Shown here piece after piece: positions 43,083-51,250 of a stretch of 64,000 nt of DNA. Under the pieces are notes generated by a model. The model worked only from the letters and a program-made list of their open reading frames with translations. It did not search any database and was not told the origin of the DNA. The stretch's first letter is position 1; each line of letters opens with the position of its first letter. This DNA comes from Rubrobacter marinus (GTDB lineage: Bacteria > Actinomycetota > Rubrobacteria > Rubrobacterales > Rubrobacteraceae). The DNA lies in the NCBI RefSeq assembly GCF_011492965.1, contig NZ_CP045121.1, positions 868,001 through 932,000 on the forward strand. The letters run 5' to 3'. A program made the position numbers and the translations under genes.

Positions 43083-43676
43083 GTGCCCCCCGCCAACCCC
43101 ACCACAGAGCCCTCGCCCCGCGCCGCGAAACGCCTCGCGGACGTCCTCAACCCCTTCACCGTCTTCACCGCGCTCTACGCCTCCGTCGCGTTCTCGGTGA
43201 CGACCCCCGGAGCGGCCGTCCTCTACCTGGCCGTCGAGCTCGTCGCGGCCGGGCTCGTCGTCGGGTTCGTCGTCTCGCTCAGGCGGAGGAGGCGCGTGGG
43301 GGATTTCTGGATCTCCAGCCGCGGCCAGCGCCTCGTCCCCGCCGTCTTCCTGCTCCTTACCTTCGCGGCGCTGCTGTGTACCCTGGCCCTCCTCGACGCG
43401 CCGGAGGGGATCTTCCTCGCAACCCTCTCCATGGGCCTCGCCAGCGCGGCGGTGGCCGCCGTGACGCTCGCGTGGAAGGCCAGCGCGCACTCGGCGGTCG
43501 CCGGTCACGCGGCCGTCGCCGCCCTCCTCGTGCTAGGGCTCCCGCCGGCCGTACCCTTCCTGCTCGTCCTTCCGGCCGTGCTCTGGGCGAGGGTGGCGAC
43601 GGGGGCGCACACCCCGGCGCAGGTCCTCGCGGGGGCCGCGGTGGGTGCCGCGTTCGCCGCGGTTTTCCTTGCCTAG
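43083..43676 (+). CDS. PAP2-superfamily-like membrane phosphatase
   Basis: A 197-residue protein with about six membrane helices. KASAHSAVAGHAAVAALL and ARVATGAHTPAQVLAGAAVG match PAP2 signature motifs 2 and 3 with their catalytic-type His; RVGDFWISSRGQRLVP stands where motif 1 is expected. It may remove phosphate from a lipid such as undecaprenyl or phosphatidyl phosphates. GTG 43083 has little leader before it and may also be leaderless. It diverges from the gene ending at 42275. Confidence 0.72.
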   Translation: MPPANPTTEPSPRAAKRLADVLNPFTVFTALYASVAFSVTTPGAAVLYLAVELVAAGLVVGFVVSLRRRRRVGDFWISSRGQRLVPAVFLLLTFAALLCTLALLDAPEGIFLATLSMGLASAAVAAVTLAWKASAHSAVAGHAAVAALLVLGLPPAVPFLLVLPAVLWARVATGAHTPAQVLAGAAVGAAFAAVFLA

Positions 43677-43749
43677 GGGAGGGAACGCCGCGGCTGGCGC
43701 CGAGCACCGGCACACCCGACCGAACCGGGCATCCTCCCGTCAGGCCATC

Positions 43750-43938
43750 TCAACGAGCGCGCTTCTTCCACCCGGCCTCCACGCGCTCCACGGCTTGCTT
43801 TCTGCTCTTGAGGTTGTAGAGGGTCTCGTCCCCGGCGCGTGCCGTCCAGGATCCGTGCCAGTTCCATACCTGCCCGGCGACTCGACCGTCCACCAGAACG
43901 TCGTAACTGCTCTCCCCGGTCTTGCGCAGCTCGGCCAT
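43750..43938 (-). CDS. Small basic protein
   Basis: A 62-residue protein: MAELRKTGESSYDVLVDG, then VWNWHGSWTARAGDETLYNL and KQAVERVEAGWKKRAR. It has coherent codon use, several Trp and a plausible fold, so it looks real, but I do not recognise a family. A longer frame exists but lacks a better start. Confidence 0.55.
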   Translation of the reverse strand: MAELRKTGESSYDVLVDGRVAGQVWNWHGSWTARAGDETLYNLKSRKQAVERVEAGWKKRAR

Positions 43939-44242
43939 ACCCGGAGTTTAATCCCGGGCGAAAGCGGCCGCCCGGAGCGCCGACCCGAGCTCTGTCGCAA
44001 GCACCCGCGAGGTTCTCGCTGTGCCGCGCGACGGAGTTCTGGTCTCGAGTTCTACGCGTAACGGAAGAGAAAACTGGTGCCCGTCCAAATGGGGAAAGGG
44101 AAAGGAGGAGTAGGACACCAGCAACACCTAAATGTATATCGCATATAGATTTGTGAGTCAACGAAAAATCGTAAGTTGCATACTACGGGACACGCTGTTG
44201 CACCTTAATGTGTAGTTAGATTAACTACGCGTTAGCTGTTGT
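43939..44242. promoter_or_regulatory. AT-rich patch with a large palindrome
   Basis: About 300 bases; the central part (roughly 44120-44240) is far more A/T-rich than anything around it. An imperfect 29-base palindrome, taatgtgtagtta-gat-taactacgcgtta, lies at 44206-44234, with perfect 7-bp inner arms. A second near-palindrome, tatatcgcatata, lies near 44140. It may be a protein-binding site, a promoter region or a scar of past insertion. Confidence 0.5.
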
Positions 44243-44377
44243 TTAGAAAGCCTTCCAACGGTTGCCCTCGCGGGGGACGGCTGAGATCATGGCGCGGAAA
44301 GCCCTTGGGGAAAGGGTGGAGAAGGGCGTCGCCGGGCGGGAAGACCGCCGGGCGGCGCCCTTGATCTTTGTCCGCAT
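44243..44377 (-). CDS. Possible 44-residue basic peptide
   Basis: ATG 44377 is preceded by agaggag at about 8 bases, and the frame runs to TAA at 44245-44243. The peptide begins MRTKIKGAARRSSRP and ends REGNRWKAF, with many Arg and Lys. A strong 18-bp-type hairpin (44322-44362) lies inside it, so it could equally be part of a structured RNA. No family was recognised. Confidence 0.3.
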   Translation of the reverse strand: MRTKIKGAARRSSRPATPFSTLSPRAFRAMISAVPREGNRWKAF

Positions 44378-44447
44378 CGCCAGGCTCCTCTGGGTCGATC
44401 CCGGCGTGAACCGCGGTGGACGTCCGCGTTGTTCCGGAGCATAAAGA

Positions 44448-44481
44448 AGGCCCGTCTGCCCTGTGCGGGGCAGACGGGCCT
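44448..44481 (-). terminator. Terminator of tRNA-Glu
   Basis: A perfect 14-bp stem (aggcccgtctgccc and its complement) with a 6-base loop. On the minus strand it follows the tRNA 3' end within 6 bases and is followed by ttcttta, as expected for a rho-independent terminator. Confidence 0.85.
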
Positions 44482-44486
44482 GGAGT

Positions 44487-44557
44487 GACCCCACCGGGGT
44501 TCGAACCCGGGTTTTCGCCGTGAGAGGGCGATGTCCTAGGCCACTAGACGATGGGGC
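44487..44557 (-). tRNA. tRNA-Glu (anticodon CTC)
   Basis: On the minus strand gccccat pairs with gtggggt (wobbles at both ends of the stem). The D-arm, the anticodon stem tcgcc/ggcga with loop ctctcac (anticodon CTC) and the T-arm ccggg-ttcgaac-cccgg give a full cloverleaf. It reads GAG. CCA is not encoded. A terminator follows at once. Confidence 0.93.
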
Positions 44558-44664
44558 CTCGGTGGCTCCTCGGAGCCGGAAGAGAGTTTAAACGATGACC
44601 CCTCGATCGTCAATTTGGAGATCGGGGCCGCCGCTCCGGCCTCGAGCAGCCCCTCCGAAGGCGC

Positions 44665-45264
44665 CTAGGCGCGGCGGCACAGGCCGGCGAGGTGGCGGGC
44701 GAGGACCGCCTTCACCGTCTCGGTCGATGCCAGATCCGGCCGTATCACGGCGTGTACGGTGAGGCCGTCGATGACCGCATACAGCCGCTCGGTCTCGAGG
44801 TCGACGTCCAGGCCGGGGACGGCGCCGTCCGACTCCACGAGCGCCCGGACCGACCGCTCGCACAACTCGCGCAGGCCGTCGTACGCCTCGTCGCGCAGCG
44901 CCCGCAGGATCGGATCCACGAGCGCCTTGCCGGTCAGCGCCAACCACACCTCGGCCTCCGCCCGCCTCTCGGCATCCAGGGGCAGCACCTCGGAGAGCAT
45001 GGACTCGGCCGCCTGCCGCGGGCCGCAAGAAGCCAGGTCGAGCGCCCTCACGCGGCGGCGCGCCCGCTCCGTGACCAGCCCCATCGCGAAGGCCAGAAGC
45101 TCCGTCTGGCTCCCGAAATAGTGCCGGAGGGAGCCCATGGAGAGCCCCGCCTCGCGCGCGACGTTACGAACCGACGCGCGCTCCAACCCGTCCCGCAGGA
45201 TCACGCGCCACGCCGCCTCCGCTAACTCCGTTCGCCGCGCATCGGCGTCGACCATCTTCGGCAT
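44665..45264 (-). CDS. TetR-family transcriptional regulator
   Basis: A 199-residue regulator. The N-terminal helix-turn-helix (about 8-55) reads TELAEAAWRVILRDGLERASVRNVAREAGLSMGSLRHYFGSQ; the C-terminal ligand-binding part is BetI-like in length (LDVDLETERLYAVIDGLTVHAVI). ATG 45264 is used. It diverges from a membrane-protein gene, and twin palindromes lie between them, so it probably represses that gene and itself. Confidence 0.92.
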   Translation of the reverse strand: MPKMVDADARRTELAEAAWRVILRDGLERASVRNVAREAGLSMGSLRHYFGSQTELLAFAMGLVTERARRRVRALDLASCGPRQAAESMLSEVLPLDAERRAEAEVWLALTGKALVDPILRALRDEAYDGLRELCERSVRALVESDGAVPGLDVDLETERLYAVIDGLTVHAVIRPDLASTETVKAVLARHLAGLCRRA

Positions 45265-45274
45265 GCTTCCTTTA

Positions 45275-45317
45275 TAGCACAAACGTGCTATCATCTCTAA
45301 ACCGCACAGTCGTGCTA
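45275..45317. promoter_or_regulatory. Two TetR-type operators
   Basis: tagcac-aaac-gtgcta (45275-45290) is a perfect palindrome; ccgcac-agtc-gtgcta (45302-45317) keeps four perfect inner pairs and one identical right arm. Their centres are 27 bases apart, between the divergent tetR and membrane-protein genes, and the first also overlaps the likely -10 region of tetR (tataaa on the minus strand). Confidence 0.7.
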
Positions 45318-45332
45318 CGAAAGGTGGGTTCC

Positions 45333-45896
45333 GTGATCTACGCCGTGATCGTCGCTTGCGAGGTGGGTTTCTGGGTGGTGTTGCTCGCCGGGCTGGCGGC
45401 GCGGTACGGGCTGCGTCGGCCGCGGCTGGGCGCGGCTCTGCTGGTCTGCGTGCCGCTCGTGGATCTCACGCTGCTCGGGGCTTCGGTGCTGGATCTCCGC
45501 CAGGGGGGTGAAGCGGACTTCGCGCACGGCCTGGCCGCGGTGTATCTGGGGGTCTCCGTGGCGTGGGGGCATTCGATGGTGCGTTGGGCCGATGCGAGGT
45601 TCGCCCATCGGTTCGCCGGTGGTCCGGTCCCCTCGAGGCCTCCCGCCGGCGGGGTCGAGCACGCCAGGTACCAGCGCGGTCAGTGGGCGAGGCACCTGCT
45701 CGCGTGGGCGGTCGGCTGCGCCCTGCTCCTCGGTGGGGTGGCACTAGTTGGAGACGCGGACCGTAGCGCGGCCCTGCTGGGGATCGCGCAGACCTGGACG
45801 CTGGTGCTGGCCGTCGACTTCCTCTGGTCGATGAGCTACACGCTCTGGCCGCGCAGGGCGCCCGCGCGCAGGGAGGGCATCGACGGGAGCGTCTAG
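45333..45896 (+). CDS. Membrane protein controlled by the divergent TetR
   Basis: A 187-residue protein with about five hydrophobic helices: YAVIVACEVGFWVVLLAGLAARY, LGAALLVCVPLVDLTLLGASV, and a C-terminal pair around HLLAWAVGCALLLGGVAL and LVLAVDFLWSMSYTLW. WADARFAHRFAGG is a notable polar loop. I recall similar actinobacterial proteins without a known role. GTG 45333 follows aaaggtggg. Confidence 0.68.
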   Translation: MIYAVIVACEVGFWVVLLAGLAARYGLRRPRLGAALLVCVPLVDLTLLGASVLDLRQGGEADFAHGLAAVYLGVSVAWGHSMVRWADARFAHRFAGGPVPSRPPAGGVEHARYQRGQWARHLLAWAVGCALLLGGVALVGDADRSAALLGIAQTWTLVLAVDFLWSMSYTLWPRRAPARREGIDGSV

Positions 45897-45949
45897 GGGA
45901 GCCGCGGGGCGAGCTGGCGCGTTGGGCGGGGACGCCGGGCAGGGTGCCG

Positions 45950-45974
45950 GCCCCGCCGGTAGCGTCGGCGGGGG
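45950..45974. terminator. Hairpin between the convergent membrane-protein gene and gltX
   Basis: A 9-bp stem gccccgccg/cggcggggc with a 7-base loop lies between two convergent genes and probably ends transcription from both. Confidence 0.55.
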
Positions 45975-45995
45975 CTTGCGGTTCGGGGGAGCGGT

Positions 45996-47489
45996 CTAGC
46001 CGACGGGCTTCTTCAGCTTCTCGGCGACCCTCTCTATGCGGCGGAGGGTGCGTTCGCGGCCGAGGAGGGCGAGGGTCTCGAAGAGGCCGGCGCTAACGGT
46101 GCGGCCGGTGGCGGCGAAGCGCAGGGGGTGGATGAGGTGGCGGGCCGCCTTCCCCTTCTCGTCGGCGAGGCCCCTTATTACCTGCTCGATCCTCTCCTCC
46201 GTCCACTCGTCCTCGGAGAGCGCTTTCAGCCCCTCGACGAGCTCCGGAAAAGTCTCGCGGGCGAACTCCTTGCCGAACTGCTTCTCGAATTCGGCCTCGT
46301 CGTAGGCGAGCTCGTCGCCGTAGAAGTAGCCGACGAAGGCGGGTATCTCGTCCGTGCGGTTTATGCGGTCCTTTATGAGCGCCATGATCCGGACGAGGCG
46401 CGGCATGTCGCGCTGGAGCTCCTCGGGGCTCGCGGCGCCCGCCTCCACGAGCATGGGGCCCGCGATGAGGGCGAGCTCCTCGGGCGACTGGCGGCGGAGG
46501 TAGAGGGCGTTTATGGAGGTCAGCTTCTTCTCGTCGAAGACCGCCGGGTTGCCGCTGACGCGCTCGATGCGGAAGCGCTCGGCGAGCTCGTCGGGGGAGA
46601 AGATCTCCTCGTCCGCCGCGTAGCCCGCCCCAAGGAGCGCGAGATAGTTGAAGAGCGCCTCCGGCAGGTAGCCCTGGGCCGCGAAGTCCTCGACGCTCGC
46701 CGCCCCGTGGCGCTTGGAGAGCTTCTTCTTGTCCGGCCCCAGGACCTGCGGGACGTGGGCGAAGGCGGGGAGGTCGTAGCCCAGTGCGCCGTAGACCAGG
46801 ATCTGGCGGGGCGTGTTCGAGAGGTGGTCGTCGCCGCGGATGACGTGGCTGATCTTCATCTCCGCGTCGTCGACGGCCGCCGCGAAGTTGTAGGTCGGGG
46901 TGTCGGTGGACTTCATGAGGACGAAGTCTTCGATGTTCGCGTTCTCGAACGTCACCGGCCCCCGGATGAGGTCCTCGACGACCGTCTGCCCCTCGGTGGG
47001 CGTCTTGAAGCGCACCGTGAAGGGCTCGCCGGACTCCGCCCGGCGCCGCGCCGCCTCGGGGTCCATGTCGCGGTACTCGCCGCCCTTGTAGATCGGCTGC
47101 CGCTTCTCCGCCCGCGCCCTCTCGCGGAACTCTGCCATCTCCTCGGGGGTGGCGAAGTCCCGGTAGGCGTCTCCCGAGTCCAGCAGCTTCTTCGCCGCCT
47201 CGCGGTAGAGGTCGAAGCGCTCGGTCTGGCGGTAGGGGCCGTGCGGGCCGTCCACCTCCGGACCCTCGTCCCAGTCCAGGCCGATCCAACGCAACGAGCG
47301 CTTGAGCTGCTCGACGGAGGGCTCCGTCGAACGCTCGAGGTCCGTGTCTTCGATCCTGAGGACGAACGTGCCCCCGTTCTTGCGGGCGAAGAGCCAGTTG
47401 AAGAGCGCCGTCCTGACCCCGCCGACGTGCAGGGAGCCCGTCGGGCTCGGCGCGTAACGTACCCTGACGTGCGAATTGTTATTGTCCAT
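45996..47489 (-). CDS. gltX: Glutamyl-tRNA synthetase
   Basis: A 497-residue class I synthetase that charges tRNA-Glu. The HIGH-type motif is APSPTGSLHVGG (about residues 13-24), and the KMSKS-type motif is DKKKLSKRHGAAS. The C-terminal all-helical anticodon-binding domain follows. ATG 47489 is used. A tRNA-Glu gene lies 1.4 kb away on the same strand. Whether the enzyme also charges tRNA-Gln depends on gatCAB, which is not in this window. Confidence 0.95.
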   Translation of the reverse strand: MDNNNSHVRVRYAPSPTGSLHVGGVRTALFNWLFARKNGGTFVLRIEDTDLERSTEPSVEQLKRSLRWIGLDWDEGPEVDGPHGPYRQTERFDLYREAAKKLLDSGDAYRDFATPEEMAEFRERARAEKRQPIYKGGEYRDMDPEAARRRAESGEPFTVRFKTPTEGQTVVEDLIRGPVTFENANIEDFVLMKSTDTPTYNFAAAVDDAEMKISHVIRGDDHLSNTPRQILVYGALGYDLPAFAHVPQVLGPDKKKLSKRHGAASVEDFAAQGYLPEALFNYLALLGAGYAADEEIFSPDELAERFRIERVSGNPAVFDEKKLTSINALYLRRQSPEELALIAGPMLVEAGAASPEELQRDMPRLVRIMALIKDRINRTDEIPAFVGYFYGDELAYDEAEFEKQFGKEFARETFPELVEGLKALSEDEWTEERIEQVIRGLADEKGKAARHLIHPLRFAATGRTVSAGLFETLALLGRERTLRRIERVAEKLKKPVG

Positions 47490-47651
47490 GCGTTAAAGCT
47501 AGCACAAGGCCCGAGCGCCGGTGAGCCGTACCCCCCCGCTCCTTGGGCGCCGAATACCCCCGAAATATGGTCCGCTTCGAGGGATGCGCCTTCGCCGATC
47601 CGGGCCGATGATGGCCCTCTGATCGGAGAGCATCGAGTCGGGAGGCGCGCG

Positions 47652-47855
47652 ATGGAGAACGAGCAACGCCGGAAGCCTGGCGGTCGTGAAGGGCAAGAAG
47701 CGCCGGGTGCCGGAGGACGAGGGCCGGAGTGGCGCAAGGTGGTCGTCGCCCTGATCCTCGCCCCGATCTTCGCCGTGGTGCTCGCACCCGTCCTCTGGTA
47801 CCTGTTCGTCGTCGTGGCCTTCTGGTTCGATCCTCCCTGTTTCGTGTGCCTGTAG
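47652..47855 (+). CDS. Small single-helix membrane protein
   Basis: A 67-residue protein: a polar, basic N-terminus (MENEQRRKPGGREGQEAPG) and one membrane helix (VVVALILAPIFAVVLAPVLWYLFVVVAFW, about 31-59) ending in a DPPCFVCL tail with two Cys. ATG 47652 is preceded by ggagg. No family recognised. Confidence 0.55.
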   Translation: MENEQRRKPGGREGQEAPGAGGRGPEWRKVVVALILAPIFAVVLAPVLWYLFVVVAFWFDPPCFVCL

Positions 47856-47959
47856 CGGCGTCCTGGAGGCGGACCCGGAGCTACCGCTTGCGGCCGCGGG
47901 GGCCCCGTGGACGTAGAAGAGGCGAAGAGCCTGCCCCGTGACCTTTCGAGCTGGTGGCC

Positions 47960-48826
47960 TTACGGGCGGCCGGCGCGCCGCCAGGCGAGCGGCGTCGTGC
48001 CGTGGGCGCGCCTGAAGGACCTCACGAAGTACCCGGGGGTATCGTAGCCGACGCTCCGGCCGACCTCCTCAACGGGAAGGTCGGTCTCGACCAGCAGGCG
48101 GCGCGCCTCGGCCATGCGGCGCTCGGAGATCCACTCCAGAACCGTACGCCCCGTCTTGCGCCCGACGACCGTGGTGAGGTGCCCGGGCGTCAGGCCCACC
48201 GCCCGCGCCACGTCCTTGAGCGAGATCCGCTCTGCGTAGCGCTCCTCGATGAAGCCGAAGACCTCGGCGAGCAGGGGCTCGTCCTTGAGCCTGAGGTCCC
48301 CGACGACGTCCGCCGCCAGCCTCGACAGCTCCACGAGCAGGAGCGTAAGGTGCGAGAGGACGGCCTCCCGGTAGCCGTCCCGCCTGCGGCGGAGCTCGGC
48401 GTCGAGCGCGGAGAAGCGCCCGGACCACGAGGCCCGCTCCCCCGGCGGCACCCTCAGGCGCTGGGCGCCGGGGTTGCCCGTCCCCCTCACGAATGGGAAG
48501 AGCAGCGGGTGGGCGCGCCAGGAGAGGAAGGCGCCGGGAGCCTGCGGCCCGAGGACCTCGGGCGGAAAAGAGACGGTCCAGCCCTCGCCCCGGCGAAAGC
48601 CGCTCATACCGGCACCGACCCCGATCACCTCGCCCGGGGCGATCACGAACGCGTCGCCGTCCTCCACCGGCCACTCCCGGTCGTCGAGGCGCAGCGAGCC
48701 GCCGCCCCGCTCGAAGTAGGCGAGCCCGAGAAAGTCGTGGGAGTGGGGGCCCTCGGCGGATCCGGCGTCCGAAGCAGACCCCCGGCCCGGGAACCTCAAG
48801 ACGCCCACGGGCGGCACCCCGGGCAC
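47960..48826 (-). CDS. AraC-family transcriptional regulator
   Basis: A 288-residue regulator. Residues about 15-120 form a cupin-like AraC-binding domain (HSHDFLGLAYFERGGGSLRLDD, AFVIAPGEVIGVG). The C-terminal pair of helix-turn-helix motifs is ISLKDVARAVGLTPGHLTTVVGRKTGRTVLEWISERRMAEARRLL and VEEVGRSVGYDTPGYFVRSFRRAHGTTPLAWRR. GTG 48826 is used. Target genes are unknown; the next leftward and rightward genes are not obviously linked. Confidence 0.92.
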   Translation of the reverse strand: MPGVPPVGVLRFPGRGSASDAGSAEGPHSHDFLGLAYFERGGGSLRLDDREWPVEDGDAFVIAPGEVIGVGAGMSGFRRGEGWTVSFPPEVLGPQAPGAFLSWRAHPLLFPFVRGTGNPGAQRLRVPPGERASWSGRFSALDAELRRRRDGYREAVLSHLTLLLVELSRLAADVVGDLRLKDEPLLAEVFGFIEERYAERISLKDVARAVGLTPGHLTTVVGRKTGRTVLEWISERRMAEARRLLVETDLPVEEVGRSVGYDTPGYFVRSFRRAHGTTPLAWRRAGRP

Positions 48827-49319
48827 CGCCTCGTAGGTGTAGACCGGCGGCCCCCTCCCTTCCTGTCCAGCCTCCTCGTACTACCCATACCGATCCTTCT
48901 CGTCCTCGACCAGCACCCCGGGCACCGCCCGGCAGACTGCGCGGTACCGCACCGGCGCTTCCGCCCATGATAAACCGAAAATCGTTCCACAAAATCCGAA
49001 CATCCGCCCTTTGCGCCGGTGTACGGCGGCAAGATACTGAGCTTGTAGCTGAACATCGTCCTACTGATGGGAGAGGAAGGATGGGTGTGGGCGCGACGGA
49101 GCGGCGCGGAGATCACGCCCCAGGCGCCGGGGATGACGGGCCGTTGCCCCTCTACGGTCCTCCGCGCGGGTTGATGGGCACACCTTCGGCGTGCCAACGG
49201 AGAATAGATCGGGGGGCAGCGCGGCTGGATCCCAACGCAGAGGCGCGCGGCCGTGCGGCCCCATCCTTTACGGGGAGGCCATCGAGCGGCGGGCACGGAA
49301 TCGCTGGAGGAGGCAAGAG
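48827..49319. other. Spacer between AraC gene and oxidoreductase gene
   Basis: About 490 bases between divergent genes, partly AT-richer (about 48960-49070). I see no gene with convincing sequence; the promoters of both neighbours must lie here. Confidence 0.4.
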
Positions 49320-50312
49320 ATGCAGGTGACGGGTAGGCAGGATCCCGCAACGTACGACGTCGTGGTGGTGGGTGGCGGTGCCGCCGGTCTGAGCGGCGCG
49401 CTGGCGCTGGGGCGGGCGAGGCGATCGGTGCTGGTGATCGATGCGGGGGAGCCGCGCAACGCGCCCGCCTCCGGGGTCCACGTGTTTCTCACCCGGGAGG
49501 GCATGAACCCGGCCGCGCTGTTGGAGGCCGGTCGGGAGGACGTCCGCCGCTACGGCGCCGAGGTGCTCGAAGGGCGCGTCGCCTCGGCCGCCCGCGTCGA
49601 TGAGGGCTTCACCGTCGGGTTGGAGGACGGCCGCCGGGTTGGCGCCAGGCGGCTGCTCGTCGCCACGGGGCTCTTCGACGAGCTGCCGGACGTGCCGGGC
49701 ATCCGGGAGCGGTGGGGGCGCGACGTGCTGCACTGCCCGTACTGCCACGGGTGGGAGGTCCGCGACGAGCCGATCGGCGTGCTGGCGTCGAACCCGTGGG
49801 CCGCGCACCAGGCGCTGCTGTTCCGGCAGTGGAGCGACGACGTCACCCTGTTCCTGCACGATGCGCCCCGGCCCACCGACGAAGAGGCGGAGGGGCTGGC
49901 CGCGCGCGGCATCGCGGTCGTGGAAGGGGAGGTCGCCTCCCTCGAGATCGTCGGGGATCGCCTCGCGGGCGTCCGTATGGGCAGCGGCGAGGTCGTCGCG
50001 CTTCGCGCCCTGGCGGTCGCGCCGCGCGCCGTGGCCCGCACGGAGGTGTTCGAGGGCCTCGGCCTGAGGACGACCGGCCATCCCTCCGGCCTGGGCGAGC
50101 ACGTCGAGGCCGACGCTGTGGGCCTCACCTCCGTCCCCGGGGTCTGGGTCGCCGGGAACGCGGCCGATCTCGCGGCGCAGGTCATCAGCGCCGCCGCAGC
50201 GGGCGTCCGGGCCGGGGCGGCCATCAACGCCGACCTCATCGCCGAGGAGACCGAACACGCGGTGACCGCCTACCGCGCCCGGCGCGAAGCCCGAACCGCC
50301 GGCCGCCGCTAA
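49320..50312 (+). CDS. Thioredoxin-reductase-like FAD/NAD(P)-dependent oxidoreductase
   Basis: A 330-residue flavoprotein. The FAD-binding GGGAAGLSGALALGRA, the redox-type CPYC in LHCPYCHGWEV, and the second nucleotide site around PIGVLASNPWAAHQALLF are present; the end AGNAADLAAQVISAAAAGVRAG is typical of the thioredoxin-reductase-like group. ATG 49320 follows ggaggagg. It is followed after about 100 bases by a methyltransferase gene; in many actinobacteria these two activities are fused in one polypeptide. Confidence 0.88.
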   Translation: MQVTGRQDPATYDVVVVGGGAAGLSGALALGRARRSVLVIDAGEPRNAPASGVHVFLTREGMNPAALLEAGREDVRRYGAEVLEGRVASAARVDEGFTVGLEDGRRVGARRLLVATGLFDELPDVPGIRERWGRDVLHCPYCHGWEVRDEPIGVLASNPWAAHQALLFRQWSDDVTLFLHDAPRPTDEEAEGLAARGIAVVEGEVASLEIVGDRLAGVRMGSGEVVALRALAVAPRAVARTEVFEGLGLRTTGHPSGLGEHVEADAVGLTSVPGVWVAGNAADLAAQVISAAAAGVRAGAAINADLIAEETEHAVTAYRARREARTAGRR

Positions 50313-50414
50313 CCCCTTCGGCCGGAGACGAGGCGCGCGAGCGGGGGCTCGGCGCTCGTTCGCCTCGGCAAGAAAGATGGCAACAAAATAGAGCGACGCA
50401 GAGGAGACGCAACG

Positions 50415-51062
50415 TTGAACGACGAACGTCACGCAGAGCATCGAGGGGGCCACGGCGACGCGGAGGCCGAGCGGTTCTGGGAGGACCACTACCGCCGGCG
50501 CGAGCGGGTGTGGAGCGGGAGGCCGAACCCCGTGCTGGTCGACGTCGCCGGGAGCCTGCGGCCGGGCACCGTGCTGGACCTCGGCTGCGGGGAGGGGGGA
50601 GACGCGATCTGGCTCGCCCGGCGGGGCTGGCGCGTGAGCGCCGTCGACATGTCCGCCACGGCCCTCGAGCGGGCGGCGGAGGACGCGGACGCGGCCGGCG
50701 TCGCCGACCGCATAGACTTCCGGCGCCACGACCTCGCCCTCACCTTCCCCTCGGGCGCCTTCGATCTGGTCTCCGCCCAGTACCTGCACTCGCCGGTGGA
50801 GTTCCCCCGCGTCCACGTCCTGCAACAGGCGGCAAGCGCCGTGACGCCCGGCGGCCTCCTGCTGATCGTCGACCACGCCTCGGTCAGCCCCCGGTCATGG
50901 GCCGCCCCCGAGGAGACGCTGGCCCCGCTCGACCTGAGCCCCGACGAATGGCGCACCGAGAGGATCGAAGCCCGCGAGCGCGAGGCCATCCGCCCGAACG
51001 GGCAGGGGATCACCGTCACCGACAACATCGTCGTTGTCAGACGGGTGGGAGGGAGATCGTAA
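50415..51062 (+). CDS. Class I SAM-dependent methyltransferase (TehB-like)
   Basis: A 215-residue methyltransferase. After WEDHYRRRERVWSGRPNPVLVDVAG comes motif I VLDLGCGEGGDAIWLARRGW, then VSAVDMSATAL and DLALTFPSGAFDLVSAQYLH. TehB-type enzymes methylate tellurite, selenium compounds or thiols, but the substrate here is open. TTG 50415 follows agaggaga. It pairs with the preceding oxidoreductase. Confidence 0.88.
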   Translation: MNDERHAEHRGGHGDAEAERFWEDHYRRRERVWSGRPNPVLVDVAGSLRPGTVLDLGCGEGGDAIWLARRGWRVSAVDMSATALERAAEDADAAGVADRIDFRRHDLALTFPSGAFDLVSAQYLHSPVEFPRVHVLQQAASAVTPGGLLLIVDHASVSPRSWAAPEETLAPLDLSPDEWRTERIEAREREAIRPNGQGITVTDNIVVVRRVGGRS

Positions 51063-51250
51063 CCGAGCTCCTCAGCCCAAAACCCGGGACGAGCCGTACC
51101 GCTTGCTCGACGCCTCCACCGTGGCGCTGCGGCTGGCGCCGACGTCGTGCCTACCTGCGATCCGTTACGGTCTTTCGACCGCCTCCGCGAGCGGTGCAGG
51201 CGCGGCTCTCCCCGGGAGAGCACTACCGGCTCGACGGCTTGGTGCCTGCG
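51063..51250. other. Spacer between convergent methyltransferase and lut genes
   Basis: About 190 bases; no gene and no clear terminator seen. Confidence 0.35.

Noticed and set aside
44378-44494. N-terminal extension of the possible 44-residue gene
   Set aside because: It would read through the tRNA-Glu terminator and into the tRNA; ATG 44377 has the better ribosome binding site.
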